Source of the DNA: Betaproteobacteria bacterium HGW-Betaproteobacteria-16
Lineage (GTDB): Bacteria > Pseudomonadota > Gammaproteobacteria > Burkholderiales > Burkholderiaceae_C
Assembly: GCA_002840835.1 (NCBI GenBank)
Contig: PHCQ01000032.1
Span: 1-50,212 of the forward strand
Reading direction: 5' to 3'
Length of the DNA: 50,212 nucleotides
The notes under the pieces were generated by a model that saw only the letters and a program-made list of their open reading frames with translations, ran no database searches and was not told the origin of the DNA. Shown one piece after another: positions 49,963 through 50,212 of this stretch (its first letter is position 1; each line of letters starts with the position of its first letter). The translations under genes and the position numbers were made by a program.

Positions 49963-50212
49963 TCAAGTCCGGATTGCCGGGGGGGCTTGTATGCACAGGG
50001 CTACCACAGCGTCGGTTAGGTCATCAATCGAGATTCGCATATTAGGATTGAACCACAGCGCTGACCCGTTCAATAGTCCGAAGATCAAATGGCGCGCAAG
50101 CGACACCTCGCCTTGCAAGCAGCCGGTCGACGCGAGTTCTTGGAGCACGGGCGTCCATGTCGCTTCGTAGTCACCTTGCAGCTTCGCGATGACGTTGTGC
50201 TGCCTTGTGTTG
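49963..50212 (-). CDS. TetR-family regulator, C-terminal part (cut by window end)
   Basis: The visible 82 codons read [34 protein letters not shown] and [14 protein letters not shown], the typical ligand-binding C-terminus of TetR/AcrR regulators (the L-N-G-x2-x-W-F block). The N-terminal helix-turn-helix would lie beyond the window. Its stop is 14 bp from the IS end, so the gene is probably complete at this side. It is unrelated to the ERCC4 gene on the other side of the IS. Confidence 0.75.
   Translation of the reverse strand, partial: NTRQHNVIAKLQGDYEATWTPVLQELASTGCLQGEVSLARHLIFGLLNGSALWFNPNMRISIDDLTDAVVALCIQAPPAIRT

Noticed and set aside
1..50212. CRISPR array, rRNA, replication origin with iterons, relaxase or conjugation genes
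   Set aside because: No regularly spaced direct repeats and no gene with the needed motifs were seen anywhere in the window.

Overview
The window is about 50 kb of GC-rich DNA whose codon bias, ribosome-binding sites and DnaB sequence fit a betaproteobacterium, most likely of the Comamonadaceae (inferred from family resemblance, not from a search). Gene content is that of a large mobile element, either an integrative element or a big plasmid: a tyrosine recombinase, a ParB-family protein, DUF1173, DUF4942 and DUF5983 proteins, a fused methyltransferase-helicase, a plasmid-type CoiA-like protein, a DnaB copy, an ERCC4-type nuclease, many small orphan and membrane proteins, and insertion sequences. 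No rRNA, tRNA, CRISPR array, replication initiator, relaxase or type IV secretion gene is visible, so this is an accessory or maintenance segment of a larger element.

Layout. 0.2-6.5 kb, plus strand: tyrosine recombinase, an unknown protein, a zinc-ribbon mini-protein, an HNH-like protein, a C39-like cysteine peptidase and two membrane proteins. 6.6-9.7 kb: a pair that I recognise as Nmad3 and Nmad2 (nucleotide-modification associated domains), with an ankyrin-like gene opposite. 10.4-13.0 kb: a minus-strand operon of five unknown genes with overlapping starts. 13.2-16.1 kb: ParB-family gene followed by a possible nuclease-fold gene and a zinc-motif gene. 16.3-19.8 kb: DUF1173 protein, then bactofilin, membrane protein, bactofilin, membrane protein. 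20-21.6 kb: small unknown genes. 21.7-31.5 kb: defence-like island with a single-chain MmeI-like restriction-modification enzyme, HipB/HipA, a SRAP (YedK/HMCES) protein and a HEPN/Swt1-like protein. 31.7-36.9 kb: a run of very small, mostly membrane or secreted proteins. 37.1-42.3 kb: giant methyltransferase-helicase. 42.4-47.2 kb: CoiA-like, DUF4942, DUF5983, DnaB and a truncated ERCC4 nuclease. 47.2-49.9 kb: an IS3-family element interrupted by an IS110/IS1111-family element. The window ends inside a TetR-family regulator.

Two observations stand out. First, a two-stem hairpin (outer ACCC/GGGG, inner GGG/CCC, usually preceded by TTCATC or ATCA) occurs about 25-45 nt before the start codon of at least seven genes scattered over the window and on both strands, from orphan mini-proteins to the methyltransferase-helicase. 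This looks like a shared 5' leader RNA that could co-regulate the element. Second, the IS110-type element sits exactly in the catalytic LDN/GPEF motif of the IS3 transposase, and its long 3' non-coding end carries an 8-nt complement of the target flank, as expected for a bridge-RNA guide.

The genes read together as a self-protecting mobile element: it carries restriction, modification, possible anti-restriction, toxin-antitoxin and abasic-site repair functions, its own helicase, and a cytoskeletal (bactofilin) module of unknown purpose. Most functions are inferred from motifs read by eye; no database search was possible.
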